Counted from the stretch's first letter, positions 17,232 to 25,072 are shown. The stretch: DNA of 64,000 bases from Catenuloplanes atrovinosus (GCF_031458235.1 NZ_JAVDYB010000001.1:4946001-5010000); one strand, 5' to 3'. Program-made: numbers and translations. The notes: generated by a model from the letters alone, not told the origin.

Positions 17232-17584
17232 CTTGCTCGGTGTCGCCGTGGCCCGGTCCGTCGCTCCCGCCAGAGAACGGCAGGGCCGGCACAGAACGCC
17301 GACCCTGCCTGCCAGTTGGGTGGGTGGCCGGGTTTCGGCCTCAAGGCCGGCCGAGGGCCAAGAGGCTTCGCCGGAGCCGCTTCGCGGCACTGCCTTCTGG
17401 GGCCGCACCCGGCTTCGCATCCCGGTCACCTCGCCGTCAAGGGCACGCAAAACATCTCGGCACAAACCGCCGAGATCTTTTGCTCTTCGGCCCTTGACCG
17501 CGAGCCTCCGCCGGGATGCACAGGCGCCGATTCCGGCGGCGGGTGGCACCCGCCGCCCCGCCCATCCGGGCGCGGCAAAACCCC
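17232..17584. repeat. 353-bp hairpin-rich direct repeat, copy A
   Basis: Nearly identical to 25201-25553; I see two differences by eye. It contains several hairpins: GGCAGGGCCGGC pairing with 17298-17309; a nested structure with outer arms GTCAAGGGC/GCCCTTGAC (17436-17498) around inner arms 17447-17461/17469-17483 with loop ACAAACC; and GGCGGCGGGTG/CACCCGCCGCC at 17535-17557. The repeat ends 74 bp before a GGGGTATTATT promoter, and copy B ends 76 bp before one. No coding frame is convincing. It could be an origin, a centromere-like site or a non-coding RNA gene. Confidence 0.85.
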
Positions 17585-17658
17585 ACGCGGCCGCAATCTC
17601 CCAACCTGCCGTGGCCGAAAAACCAGGACATAGACGAGCTGTCCAAATACCTATTTTT

Positions 17659-17670
17659 GGGGTATTATTG
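17659..17670 (+). promoter_or_regulatory. Promoter core of the GGGGTATTATT family (copy 2)
   Basis: GGGGTATTATTG with TATTAT at 17663-17668. Seven bases follow, then GGCAGGG; this leader lacks the ACGGCAAA loop found in most other copies. Confidence 0.6.
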
Positions 17671-17731
17671 ATACAGGCAGGGAGAAGGGCACACCGGCCC
17701 GAACTCCATTCTCGCACCCAGCTTTAGGGAG

Positions 17732-18571
17732 ATGAGTCGCTACATGCAGGTCACCAACACGGCCATCACCGTCGTGCACTTCACCGGCCCCGACGACGCC
17801 GCGTTCCTCATCGAGACGGAGCGCGGCCCAGCGGGCATCACATTGCGAGCGATCCGCGCATCGGACCGGCGGCAGATCCTGGCTATCTGGCCACACACCC
17901 CCGACGCCCACGACGCGTTCCGGCCGGCGTTGGCCGCCGCGTACGGCGTGCCGGTGGCCAACATCCACGCCGACATTGACAGCGGTCACGGCTACGCGGA
18001 CGGGTGGCAGCCGGCGCCGGTGCCGGAGCACGGGTGGATCGACGACCGCATGGGGTTCCCCGTCGCGAACCCGGCACTGCCCCACCTCGCCGCCGGCCGC
18101 ATCCGCGCAGCAGACCCGCCCACGTGCGCCGACTCGCACGGGCACACCGCCGGCACTGAGGGATGCGCATCCGTCGCGTGCGTCGGCATCCCGGCGCGAC
18201 TCAAGCTGCCGTGGGCCTCCGACGTCCCGGAAACGCCGGTCAGTACTGTCGAATACGGCGAGATCACGGCGTGCAGAGAACTGATTACCGCCCTGCGGGA
18301 CCTGGGATTCACCGCCACCACCGGCACGGTCGCCAACGGCGACCCCGAGGCATATGGCCACAACCGCAGCTACAGCGTGCACGCGTTCACCGTCAACGGC
18401 CACGACGTGATGGCGGTCGCCTACACCTCCCGTGGCCCGACCGGCCGGGAATGGTTCACCAACGCCGTCTATATCGACGGACGCCTGATCGATGGGGACG
18501 TGGCCGGCAATCGGCCGGGCAGAGTGCAGATCAACGCCATCACCTGGGCGATCCGCGAGCACCTCAGGTAA
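17732..18571 (+). CDS. Hypothetical protein, cassette gene
   Basis: 279 residues from the ATG at 17732, with TAGGGAG upstream. The N-terminal 90 residues (VVHFTGPDDAAFLIETERG, then ILAIWPHTPDAHDAF) and the C-terminal part (ACRELITALRDLGFTATTG, then NGHDVMAVAYTSRG) look like two small alpha/beta domains. They are joined by a Pro/Ala-rich region with several Cys and His. No family recognised. It is the first gene of the cassette array and has its own promoter. Confidence 0.65.
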   Translation: MSRYMQVTNTAITVVHFTGPDDAAFLIETERGPAGITLRAIRASDRRQILAIWPHTPDAHDAFRPALAAAYGVPVANIHADIDSGHGYADGWQPAPVPEHGWIDDRMGFPVANPALPHLAAGRIRAADPPTCADSHGHTAGTEGCASVACVGIPARLKLPWASDVPETPVSTVEYGEITACRELITALRDLGFTATTGTVANGDPEAYGHNRSYSVHAFTVNGHDVMAVAYTSRGPTGREWFTNAVYIDGRLIDGDVAGNRPGRVQINAITWAIREHLR

Positions 18572-18594
18572 GCACTAGCCAACCCTGCCTTAGT

Positions 18595-18606
18595 GGGGTA
18601 TTATTA
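18595..18606 (+). promoter_or_regulatory. Promoter core of the GGGGTATTATT family (copy 3)
   Basis: GGGGTATTATTA with TATTAT at 18599-18604. CACTAGCCA lies about 17 bp upstream, as in copy 5, and could be a weak -35. Confidence 0.65.
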
Positions 18607-18610
18607 AGGT

Positions 18611-18650
18611 AGGTCGGACGGCAAACCGGCCCACGCCAACAATTCAGGAG
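18611..18650 (+). promoter_or_regulatory. 5' leader hairpin with ACGGCAAA loop (copy 2)
   Basis: Stem GGTCGG/CCGGCC (18612-18617 with 18626-18631), loop ACGGCAAA, then CACGCCAACAA and CAGGAG. Confidence 0.7.
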
Positions 18651-18653
18651 TAG

Positions 18654-18968
18654 ATGCTGGACGACGAGCAGAAGATCATCGCCGAGTGCGTGGCGGCGCG
18701 GCGCGAAGGCCGCCCCATCCGCGATGCCGCCGCCCGCATGATCGCCTCGCAGTACCACACCGGGCAGAGCTCGCCCGGCTACGCGTTCGCCTCGACCGGC
18801 GCGATCACCGGCGTCGGAGCGGACCTTCACGAGGACCTCTTCCGAGGCGTCGTCATCGAGGGCTACTGGCACTCTCTCATTCCCGCCTGTTTCGCCGACT
18901 ATATCGACAATCGCCGCGCCGTCGGGCACACCGGCCCGCAGCCCGGTTGGTCCAACCTCTGGCTTTGA
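18654..18968 (+). CDS. Hypothetical protein, cassette gene
   Basis: 104 residues from the ATG at 18654, six bases after CAGGAG. It starts with a charged helix (DDEQKIIAECVAARREGRP). DAAARMIASQYHTGQSSPGY and RGVVIEGYWHSLIPACFADY follow, a soluble protein with aromatic-rich centre. No family recognised. It is preceded by a promoter and leader and followed by a strong hairpin. Confidence 0.65.
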   Translation: MLDDEQKIIAECVAARREGRPIRDAAARMIASQYHTGQSSPGYAFASTGAITGVGADLHEDLFRGVVIEGYWHSLIPACFADYIDNRRAVGHTGPQPGWSNLWL

Positions 18969-18980
18969 TCACCTTTCACC

Positions 18981-19006
18981 GGCCGCGCGCGTTGCCGCGC
19001 GCGGCC
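18981..19006 (+). terminator. Terminator-like hairpin
   Basis: A perfect 11-bp stem GGCCGCGCGCG with loop TTGC lies 13 bases after the stop of the gene at 18654. Confidence 0.6.
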
Positions 19007-19042
19007 CCAGATGGGTCATCAACGACGAGAGGGCGGAACCCC

Positions 19043-19432
19043 ATGATCGGCTACGAGTGCGTCGTGCACTTCGACGGCGACGCGTATCAGGACTTCGAGG
19101 CCACTCTGTATCCGGACACCACAGCCGAGGACCGGCGCACCGGCAATCTCTGCGGCCGGGTCGACCGCGCCGCCGCGCTGGCCCACCTCAAGCAGTGGGA
19201 CTACGGCGAGCCCGCTGAGCCCTATACCGGCGACGGTTACGTGATGACCTGGCACACCGGCCTGTCGTTCTGCGCCCTCTACCGCGAGGTGAATTCCGAC
19301 GACGACATGGACAGCGGCGGCCGGGAGCCCATCACCGACCCAGCCGGCTATTTGCCCTGCGGTTGCCACGGCACCACCCGGGAGCACCACTGCCGCGACA
19401 ACCTGTCCGCCGAGATCGACCACGACGTCTGA
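19043..19432 (+). CDS. Hypothetical protein, cassette gene
   Basis: 129 residues from the ATG at 19043, behind GAGAGGGCGG. The protein is acidic and aromatic (YECVVHFDGDAYQDFEATLY, then ALAHLKQWDYGEP) and ends with CGCHGTTREHHCRDN, a Cys/His cluster that may bind metal. No family recognised. It follows the hairpin at 18981 without a GGGGTATTATT promoter of its own, so it depends on readthrough or an unseen promoter. Confidence 0.6.
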   Translation: MIGYECVVHFDGDAYQDFEATLYPDTTAEDRRTGNLCGRVDRAAALAHLKQWDYGEPAEPYTGDGYVMTWHTGLSFCALYREVNSDDDMDSGGREPITDPAGYLPCGCHGTTREHHCRDNLSAEIDHDV

Positions 19433-19469
19433 ACAGGCACCCCAACACCGGTAGACATCCACACAGTTT

Positions 19470-19482
19470 GGGGTATTATTAA
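19470..19482 (+). promoter_or_regulatory. Promoter core of the GGGGTATTATT family (copy 4)
   Basis: GGGGTATTATTAA with TATTAT at 19474-19479. TAGACA lies 16 bp upstream of the -10 box, five of six matches to the TTGACA consensus. It is the best -35 among the copies. Confidence 0.7.
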
Positions 19483-19485
19483 GTC

Positions 19486-19530
19486 AGGTCGGACGGCAAA
19501 CCGGCCCACGCCAACAACCCTTCCCGAAGG
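19486..19530 (+). promoter_or_regulatory. 5' leader hairpin with ACGGCAAA loop (copy 3)
   Basis: Stem GGTCGG/CCGGCC (19487-19492 with 19501-19506), loop ACGGCAAA, then CACGCCAACAA and GAAGGAG. Confidence 0.7.
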
Positions 19531-19537
19531 AGCCCAC

Positions 19538-20365
19538 ATGGCCCACGCCCGCAGCACCCGGAAGCCGCGGAAGAAGTACCAGCCGACGCCCGAGCAGATT
19601 GCCGCCACCGAGGAGCGGGACCGCGCGCTGCACGCCGAGGCCGCCGCCGCAATGGCCGACCCGGACGTGATCCGCCAGCGCGTCGCCCAGGCGCTCGGCC
19701 CCGGCATCCCCGCCCAGATCCGCCGCTGGTCGCTGCGAAACGTCCTTCTCATCCTCAGCCAGGCCGAGCAGCGCGGGATCACGCTCACCGACGTCGACAC
19801 CAAGAGCGGATGGGCCAAGCGCGGCCGCCGCCCGGCCAAGGGACAGACCGGCTTGCGCATAGTGCGCCCGGTCGGTGCCATCGACAGCGACGACAGCACC
19901 GACGAGGCCACCGACGCGCCCGCGACCGACGCGCAAGACGAGAGCATCGTCCGGTTCCGCATGGTGCCGCGCTGGGACATCTCCCAGACGGTTCCGTTCA
20001 GCACCTCCGGCGACGACAGCACGGACGCCGTCTGCTCCGGATGCGACGCCGCGCCCGGTGAGCCCTGCCGCCCTGCCTGCATCTGCCTCGCGTGCGGCGC
20101 GCCCGCCGCGCCGGACGAGTCCCCGGCCGACGCGTTGTGGAACAACCTCACCGACCAGATCACCCGCGCCGGATACCGATTCGTGTGGCCCGACGGCAGC
20201 ATCGGCCCGGCCGAGGTTCGCGCCGACCACGACGCCCGCGCCGCCTACGCCGGAATAGCCGCCCTCTCCCCCGAGGGCCTCGCCGATCTCGCCGTGATCC
20301 TCGGCGAAATCATCACCCGCGCCAGCCGCCGCCGCGCCGCCCTCGCCCCGCCCGCCGCCCCCTGA
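19538..20365 (+). CDS. ArdC-like anti-restriction protein (ArdC N-terminal domain)
   Basis: 275 residues from the ATG at 19538 after GAAGGAG. Residues about 55-150 match the ArdC N-terminal (DUF1738) pattern: RRWSLRNVLLILSQAEQRG, then GWAKRGRRPAKGQTGLRIV, then RFRMVPRWDISQT. In characterised ArdC proteins this domain binds single-stranded DNA and protects incoming plasmid DNA from restriction. The usual metallopeptidase domain is missing. Instead there is a Cys-rich segment (CSGCDAAPGEPCRPAC) and a short helical C-terminus. A role in establishment after transfer is likely. Confidence 0.7.
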   Translation: MAHARSTRKPRKKYQPTPEQIAATEERDRALHAEAAAAMADPDVIRQRVAQALGPGIPAQIRRWSLRNVLLILSQAEQRGITLTDVDTKSGWAKRGRRPAKGQTGLRIVRPVGAIDSDDSTDEATDAPATDAQDESIVRFRMVPRWDISQTVPFSTSGDDSTDAVCSGCDAAPGEPCRPACICLACGAPAAPDESPADALWNNLTDQITRAGYRFVWPDGSIGPAEVRADHDARAAYAGIAALSPEGLADLAVILGEIITRASRRRAALAPPAAP

Positions 20366-20371
20366 CGACCC

Positions 20372-20400
20372 GTGGCCGGGGAGCCCGCTCTCCCGGCCAC
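20372..20400 (+). terminator. Terminator-like hairpin
   Basis: The arms GTGGCCGGGGAG and CTCCCGGCCAC pair over 11-12 bp with a short loop, six bases after the ArdC-like stop codon. Confidence 0.55.
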
Positions 20401-20421
20401 CCGCCCGAGGAACCACCCCGC

Positions 20422-21114
20422 GTGAGCAAGTACAGCGCCGCCAAGTGGGAAGCCACCATCACGGCCCTGCTGGCGATGTCCGAAGACCCCGCCCTCACCG
20501 ACGAGCACCGCCAGGAGTGCGCGGCCAAGGCCGCCCAGCTCATGACCCGCCACGGCCTCACCGCCGCCCAGCAGCACACCACCCCCGAGAGCGCCGACCT
20601 GTGGCCCTACGCCGTCGACGGCGCCGACCATTTCGGCGCCGCCCGCGCCCGCGCGGCCGCCGCCATCGCCACCGCGATGGGCTGCAGAGCCGCCGTCCAA
20701 ACGAACCCCACACCGGCCCCGTGCATGGTCGCCATTGTCGGGGTGCCCGCCGACCTAGACGCCCTGCGCACGCTCCTCCCGCCCGTCATGCGCCAAGCGA
20801 ACCTCGCCGCCGCGTCCGCCGCCGCCCGCGGCAACCGCGACCCGCGCTATCTCGCTGGATTCCTCACCGGCTACGGCACCGCCGTCGCCGAGCGCATCAC
20901 CACCCGTCGCAGCAAAACCACCGAGGAGATGCCCGGCGCAGCCGTTGTGCTGGCCGCTCGCGCCACCGCCGTCGATGACCTCTACGCCGCGCGTATCACT
21001 CCACATAGCCGCGCCGTGCGCGTCGCCGCCGACGACCCGGCCGGCCGTGCCGCCGGTTACACCGCCGGACGCACGGCCGACCTCGGAGATGCCCGAATCG
21101 ACACCACCGACTAA
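20422..21114 (+). CDS. DUF2786-like protein
   Basis: 230 residues from the GTG at 20422, after GAGGAAC. The start WEATITALLAMSEDPALTDE followed by AAKAAQLMTRHGL fits the DUF2786 module, a 40-residue helical segment found at the N-terminus of many phage and plasmid proteins. The rest is Ala-rich with RYLAGFLTGYGTAVAERI and ends AAGYTAGRTADLG. Function is unknown. It lies 56 bp after the ArdC-like gene, separated by a hairpin. Confidence 0.65.
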   Translation: MSKYSAAKWEATITALLAMSEDPALTDEHRQECAAKAAQLMTRHGLTAAQQHTTPESADLWPYAVDGADHFGAARARAAAAIATAMGCRAAVQTNPTPAPCMVAIVGVPADLDALRTLLPPVMRQANLAAASAAARGNRDPRYLAGFLTGYGTAVAERITTRRSKTTEEMPGAAVVLAARATAVDDLYAARITPHSRAVRVAADDPAGRAAGYTAGRTADLGDARIDTTD

Positions 21115-21141
21115 GCCCTTTGAGCCCCAGTACGCGTTCCG

Positions 21142-21168
21142 GCCCGAGCGCGCGACACACGCTCGGGC
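21142..21168 (+). terminator. Terminator-like hairpin
   Basis: A 9-bp perfect stem GCCCGAGCG/CGCTCGGGC lies 28 bases after the stop of the DUF2786-like gene. Confidence 0.5.
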
Positions 21169-21202
21169 TGATCGCGCGCGACAGCGGAAGGCAGCGAGAC
21201 CA

Positions 21203-21235
21203 GAGCCGCTTCGCGGCACTGCCTTCTGGGGCCGC
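21203..21235. repeat. Short partial copy of the 353-bp repeat
   Basis: 33 bases are identical to 17374-17406 and 25343-25375, beginning GAGCCGCTTCGCGGCACTGC. It contains the small palindrome CCGCTTCGCGG. It indicates that pieces of the repeat are spread through the array. Confidence 0.7.
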
Positions 21236-21310
21236 GCCCGGTCCAGCAACACGGCCACAGAAATCCACACTCGCCAGTCGGATATCCCGTCCGAATTCCG
21301 AGAGAACAGA

Positions 21311-21578
21311 ATGCGGAGAGCCATGGCAGACGAACCAGGACGAATACGTCATCGGCGACAGCGAGGTACGGTCGCGCACCGAGGAGGAGAAGCGATTCCG
21401 GCGGCAACTGCGCGAAGAGGCCGAGCGCGCGGATGCCACGAGCCAGGAGCCCGAGTGGACAGGAGGCGCGGGCATCGCCGGTTCGCTCTGGCGCGACGGG
21501 CCGCCCTTTTATGCAGGATCAACCCGGCGGGAAACGAAGTCACCACTAGCCACCCGGTCGATTCTGGGGTATTATTAG
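21311..21578 (+). pseudogene. Possible small gene with a frameshift near its start
   Basis: Strong G/C third positions are seen in a frame reading DEYVIGDSEVRSRTEEEKRF, then EAERADATSQEPEWTGG and SLWRDGPPFYAGSTRR, but this frame has no start codon. The adjacent frame provides ATGs at 21311 and 21323 (MADEP). A single-base shift near 21338 would join them into a charged protein of about 85 residues. Its stop lies inside the next promoter (copy 5), which is unusual and may mean the gene was truncated when the next cassette was placed. Confidence 0.35.
21566..21577 (+). promoter_or_regulatory. Promoter core of the GGGGTATTATT family (copy 5)
   Basis: GGGGTATTATTA with TATTAT at 21570-21575. CACTAGCCA lies about 17 bp upstream, as in copy 3. 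Confidence 0.65.
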
Positions 21579-21581
21579 GAG

Positions 21582-21625
21582 AGGTTGGACGGCAAACCGG
21601 CCTAACGCCAACAATCGCAAGGAGT
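21582..21625 (+). promoter_or_regulatory. 5' leader hairpin with ACGGCAAA loop (copy 4)
   Basis: Stem GGTTGG/CCGGCC (21583-21588 with 21597-21602) uses two G-U pairs. Loop ACGGCAAA is followed by AACGCCAACAA and AAGGAG. Confidence 0.65.
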
Positions 21626-21629
21626 TCCC

Positions 21630-21857
21630 ATGGAGTTCTCTCCACAGCTCATCCACAACATCGAGCAGGCGGCCGCCGCGCACCGCAACGGTGACAGCGC
21701 CACCGTCCGGGAGGTCTACCACCGGATGCACGAGGCCGGGATGTGCCAGGAGGCACACGCGCTGATCAGGGTCCTCAACGAGGAAACCCAGACGCGGCTG
21801 CTCATGTCCACGCTGACCGGAGGCCCGACCTTCCAGGTCCAGTTCTACGCGATCTAG
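21630..21857 (+). CDS. Small hypothetical protein, cassette gene
   Basis: 75 residues from the ATG at 21630 with AAGGAG six bases upstream. It is predicted to be all-helical (LIHNIEQAAAAHRNGDSATV, then EVYHRMHEAGMCQEAHALIR). No family recognised. It has its own promoter, leader and terminator, a complete single-gene unit of about 330 bp. Confidence 0.65.
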   Translation: MEFSPQLIHNIEQAAAAHRNGDSATVREVYHRMHEAGMCQEAHALIRVLNEETQTRLLMSTLTGGPTFQVQFYAI

Positions 21858-21864
21858 CAGCCCT

Positions 21865-21895
21865 GGCGGGCCGGGGGCCACACCCCCGGCCCGCC
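21865..21895 (+). terminator. Terminator-like hairpin
   Basis: A perfect 13-bp stem GGCGGGCCGGGGG with loop CCACA lies seven bases after the stop codon. Confidence 0.65.
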
Positions 21896-21929
21896 ATCCA
21901 CCGCGCGCGACTTTGGGGAGCGAACCTCC

Positions 21930-22493
21930 ATGACGGCCATACCCGTCGAAACGCACACGCCGACGACCCACGTACTCGCCCGGTTCGAGCACAACGGTTA
22001 CGACGACTCCGACTTCTACGCCATCGTGTGGGACGGCCACCGCGCCGGCCTCACCGAGTACGGCAGCACCCGCTACTACGGTGGCACCAACCCCGGCCCG
22101 GACGCCACCGCCGCACACCACGCCGCCGCTCGCGCCTGGATTCTCGCGCCGCTGACCGACCAGCTGCGCGCCGACGCCGAGGCTCACGCCCGCGCGCTCG
22201 ACCAAGGCTGCGCCGCGCGCTCCACCACCACCCGGGGCAAGAACCACGGCGTCACCGGGCAGATCAAACGCCTCACCGAGAGAAGGTTCCGGGGGCACGC
22301 CACGCTGCGCGCGCTGATCGTCATCCACGGCACCGGCGAACAGCGCTGGATGGACGCCGACCGGCTGGAGCGCACCGACCCCGAGCCCATCGACGACAAC
22401 GCGATCAACGATCGCGCCCGCTACCTCGCTGAGCGCGCCGACTGGCTGGACCTCATCCACCGCGCCGGTCTGCGACACGGTGCGTGGAGCTAA
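21930..22493 (+). CDS. Hypothetical protein, cassette gene
   Basis: 187 residues from the ATG at 21930 after GGGGAGCG. The N-terminus HVLARFEHNGYDDSDFYAIV and STRYYGGTNPGPDATA suggest a beta-rich domain. A helical part with ADWLDLIHRAGLRHG follows. No family recognised. No GGGGTATTATT core is seen upstream, so it may be read from the preceding unit or from an unseen promoter. Confidence 0.6.
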   Translation: MTAIPVETHTPTTHVLARFEHNGYDDSDFYAIVWDGHRAGLTEYGSTRYYGGTNPGPDATAAHHAAARAWILAPLTDQLRADAEAHARALDQGCAARSTTTRGKNHGVTGQIKRLTERRFRGHATLRALIVIHGTGEQRWMDADRLERTDPEPIDDNAINDRARYLAERADWLDLIHRAGLRHGAWS

Positions 22494-22502
22494 CACCACC
22501 CC

Positions 22503-22534
22503 GGTCCGGAAGGGACGGCAAACCCTTCCGGACC
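22503..22534 (+). promoter_or_regulatory. 5' leader hairpin with ACGGCAAA loop (copy 5, long stem)
   Basis: A perfect 12-bp stem (22503-22514 with 22523-22534; left arm GGTCCGGAAGGG) closes the same ACGGCAAA loop. It is followed by CACGCCAACAA and GAAGGA. The stem sequence is quite different from the other copies while the loop is unchanged, which is strong evidence for a conserved structure. Nine bases after the preceding stop, it may also act as a terminator. Confidence 0.75.
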
Positions 22535-22564
22535 GCCACGCCAACAAACCCGAAGGACCCGCCC

Positions 22565-23365
22565 ATGCTGCCGCTCGACGAGATCACCGCCTACAGCATC
22601 CGCACCGAACAGGAACGCCACGACGAGCGCCGCGTCGCGGCCGCGCGTGCCGAGGCCGCCGCCGACCACGCCGCCGCCCTCATCATCGCCGAAACCGCGC
22701 TCACCGCCCGCCACGTCTGGCCGCTGGCCCGGTCACTCACCATCGACATCGACACCGACACCGACCGCGCCAGCCTGCACCAGGTCACCGACGCCCAGGC
22801 CCAGCCGCTGTGGCACGCCGACACCTGTGACTGCGCAGGGTTTCCCAACAGCACCGCCCCGCGCCACAAGACTGCCCGCGCCGTCGAGAACTACGTCATG
22901 GCCGCCCGCGAATACTCCCCCGCCATCGGCATCGAGACGGACGGCCCCGACGACGACACCCGACGCTACGAGATCGCGCTACCGATCATCCCTCGGGCAA
23001 TCCCGGTCACCCCCACGCCACACGCTCACGAGCCCAACCGATGGGACTCTGCGGCGGTCATCACCATGCACTGCCGCTACACCCGCCGCACCGAACGTCT
23101 CGCCCTGCACTACATCGGCCCCGGCGGCACCAGCCGCCGCGAATACGGCGGCCCGCAGCTTCCCGGCCCGCACGCGGGATTCTTCCCGCTGGCGGACGTG
23201 ATCGACAACTACGGCGGCACCGGCGCGCAATCCGCGCGCGCCCGCGCCGCCGGACAAGAGTTCGACGCCCAACCCGGCGACCTGCTGCTCATCGACGGGC
23301 ACCTGTTCGAGATCCGCGACGACGAACCCGCCACCGGCTATCCCCGGCCGCACCTCATCAAGTAG
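22565..23365 (+). CDS. Hypothetical protein, cassette gene
   Basis: 266 residues from the ATG at 22565 after GAAGGACC. It has a charged N-terminal helix (RTEQERHDERRVAAARAEA), a middle part with HADTCDCAGFPNSTAPRH and a C-terminal beta-rich part (ERLALHYIGPGGTSRREYGG, then GDLLLIDGHLFEIRDDEP). The last phrase resembles a small beta-barrel fold. No family recognised. Confidence 0.6.
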   Translation: MLPLDEITAYSIRTEQERHDERRVAAARAEAAADHAAALIIAETALTARHVWPLARSLTIDIDTDTDRASLHQVTDAQAQPLWHADTCDCAGFPNSTAPRHKTARAVENYVMAAREYSPAIGIETDGPDDDTRRYEIALPIIPRAIPVTPTPHAHEPNRWDSAAVITMHCRYTRRTERLALHYIGPGGTSRREYGGPQLPGPHAGFFPLADVIDNYGGTGAQSARARAAGQEFDAQPGDLLLIDGHLFEIRDDEPATGYPRPHLIK

Positions 23366-23570
23366 CTCATCCGCCACGGTACGAGACCCGCTAACGGGCG
23401 CTGCAAGTCCTCAACGGTTGGGCGGCGGTGCCCGCCCAGCAGGCCCGCCCACGGCGTCAACGGTCCCCCGACATCTCACCGCCGCGTCACCGGAAGGGCG
23501 CACACCATGCGCCCGGCCGGCGGCGGCATATCGGCGCGATGGCCCCAGCCGTGAGCGGCGCTTTCCAGTC

Positions 23571-23612
23571 GGGTCGGACGGCAAACCGGCTCCCAACAAC
23601 CGCTGAAGGAAG
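23571..23612 (+). promoter_or_regulatory. 5' leader hairpin with ACGGCAAA loop (copy 6)
   Basis: Stem GGGTCGG/CCGGCTC (23571-23577 with 23586-23592), loop ACGGCAAA, then CCCAACAA and GAAGGA. No GGGGTATTATT core precedes it. The 200 bases upstream (23366-23570) hold no gene I can support. Confidence 0.6.
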
Positions 23613-23622
23613 AAGCCACGCC

Positions 23623-24108
23623 ATGAGCGCCTTCGTCGTCTCAGACGACCACATCGACGCCCTACTCACCGCAGGCTTGCATTCTCGCGGCCTCCGCTGG
23701 TTCTGGCCCGAAATCGACGCCGCCAGCGACCGCGGGAACTGGACCTCCGCCGCGCTACAGGCCCAATCCGAGCAACGGCGCCGCGAGCTGACCATCGACA
23801 CCGCCGGACGCGTCGGCGCCGTACTGCTGGCCGAGAACCAGCGCAGCGTCAATCACCGCTACGACGAGGAAGAGCTCGAAATTCCTTACCTATTTCGGCC
23901 GGTCCCCGGCACCCCCGACCCGGTGACCACCCTCAGAATCATCGCTTCCTACGAATACCAGGCGTGCGAGCACCCCGGCTGGCGGAGCAGTGAGGCATAC
24001 GCGATCTGCGACGCCCTCCGCCACGCCGCGATCGCCACGCTGCCCGGCTACGCCGCCGCCCCGGGGATCGTCACCGGCCGCGACATCTTCACCGCAAGCC
24101 GCCGCTAG
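23623..24108 (+). CDS. Conserved hypothetical protein of actinobacterial mobile elements
   Basis: 161 residues from the ATG at 23623, behind GAAGGAAG. The opening MSAFVVSDDHIDALLTAGLH, the middle LLAENQRSVNHRYDEEE and the C-terminal ASYEYQACEHPGWRSSEAY followed by CDALRHAAIATLPGY are, from memory, a pattern seen in phage and plasmid proteins that has no assigned function. The EYQ-CEHPGW motif with Cys and His could be an active or metal site. It is a single-gene unit with a leader and a following small hairpin. Confidence 0.65.
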   Translation: MSAFVVSDDHIDALLTAGLHSRGLRWFWPEIDAASDRGNWTSAALQAQSEQRRRELTIDTAGRVGAVLLAENQRSVNHRYDEEELEIPYLFRPVPGTPDPVTTLRIIASYEYQACEHPGWRSSEAYAICDALRHAAIATLPGYAAAPGIVTGRDIFTASRR

Positions 24109-24109
24109 A

Positions 24110-24123
24110 CCCGCACGTGCGGG
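24110..24123 (+). terminator. Small palindrome after the gene at 23623
   Basis: CCCGCAC/GTGCGGG forms a 14-bp perfect palindrome starting two bases after the stop codon. Without a loop it would melt at its centre to form a short hairpin, so it is a weak terminator candidate. Confidence 0.4.
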
Positions 24124-24195
24124 ACGCCGGTATTCCGCCCGCGCCCCCGCACGGCGCAGGCCCTCACACACCGCAGTCACCAGATCTGCACAACA

Positions 24196-24232
24196 GCCGG
24201 ACGGCAAACCGGCCCCACGCCAACAACCACGG
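24196..24232 (+). promoter_or_regulatory. 5' leader hairpin with ACGGCAAA loop (copy 7)
   Basis: Stem GCCGG/CCGGC (24196-24200 with 24209-24213), loop ACGGCAAA, then CACGCCAACAA. GGGAGAG follows before a TTG start. No GGGGTATTATT core upstream. Confidence 0.6.
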
Positions 24233-24240
24233 GAGAGAAC

Positions 24241-25065
24241 TTGACCAGCACGCCCCCACCCGCCCAACACGGACGCACCGGATCAGGCCCCATGGGATTC
24301 GAGCCGGACACGATCGCGGCCATGGTCCGCGCCACCGGCGCCCACTGCACCGTCCTGACCAACACCGGCGACACCGCCACCATCGCCGCCGGCAACCCAG
24401 ACCCCGAGCGCTACTACCCGCTCCTGTGCCGGCTCGGCCATAACGTCTTGACACCACCATCGCTGCTCGGCGACTTCCGCATCAGCCCCGGCCACCCGGG
24501 CTGGCACACCCCGCAAGACATTCTCAAGGTCGGCGCCACCACTGACCGTGACATCGCAGACCTGGTCATCGCGTACCTCATCCGGCAACCGCACGGCGCA
24601 CCGTGGCAACTACTCGACTCCGACACCCTCGACGACCTCGGCTTCGACGGCACCCTGCGCGGCCTCCCCCGCCGCACACCCAACCCCACGCCCGGACGCA
24701 TCGCTGTCCCCCACCTCATCCGCGCGCTCAACACCCACGGCCTGACCGGCACCCGCTGGCACTCCGGCGGCGGCTGCTGGGTCGTCGCCGTCGGCCCCCG
24801 CAACCAGCACGGCCGGTTTCGCGCCCTCATCGGCCAAGTCCACCTCTCCGACAAGGCCGACTACATACCGCTCAACGACGACGCCGGCGCCGAACGCCAC
24901 AACGACGCCACCACCAACGACCACATCTTCTTCACCAACGACGACACCGCGACCACCGCCGCCGACAAGATCGCCCGGTTCCTCAGCGCCCCCGGCCGAT
25001 GCCCAGACTGCGGCTGGCCGGACAACACCGGCCACTTCCTCGAATGCGACCACGCCACCAACTGA
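24241..25065 (+). CDS. Hypothetical protein with C-terminal zinc-finger-like motif, cassette gene
   Basis: 274 residues from a TTG at 24241, preceded by GGGAGAG. An in-frame ATG at 24292 is the alternative. Segments RYYPLLCRLGHNVLTPPSLL, ADLVIAYLIRQPHGAPWQLL and GRFRALIGQVHLSDKADYI suggest a globular protein. The end reads CPDCGWPDNTGHFLECDH, a CxxC...CxH zinc site. No family recognised. Confidence 0.6.
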   Translation: MTSTPPPAQHGRTGSGPMGFEPDTIAAMVRATGAHCTVLTNTGDTATIAAGNPDPERYYPLLCRLGHNVLTPPSLLGDFRISPGHPGWHTPQDILKVGATTDRDIADLVIAYLIRQPHGAPWQLLDSDTLDDLGFDGTLRGLPRRTPNPTPGRIAVPHLIRALNTHGLTGTRWHSGGGCWVVAVGPRNQHGRFRALIGQVHLSDKADYIPLNDDAGAERHNDATTNDHIFFTNDDTATTAADKIARFLSAPGRCPDCGWPDNTGHFLECDHATN

Positions 25066-25072
25066 CCGCACC

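Noticed and set aside
17232-17584. Hairpin-rich repeat read as a CRISPR array
   Set aside because: There is no regular repeat-spacer pattern and no cas gene; the two copies are 8 kb apart.
17130-17727. Open frames of up to 175 codons inside repeat copy A (and their twins in copy B)
   Set aside because: Open on both strands because the DNA is GC-rich, with no ribosome-binding site; the hairpins and the compensating change at 25516 fit a non-coding role better.
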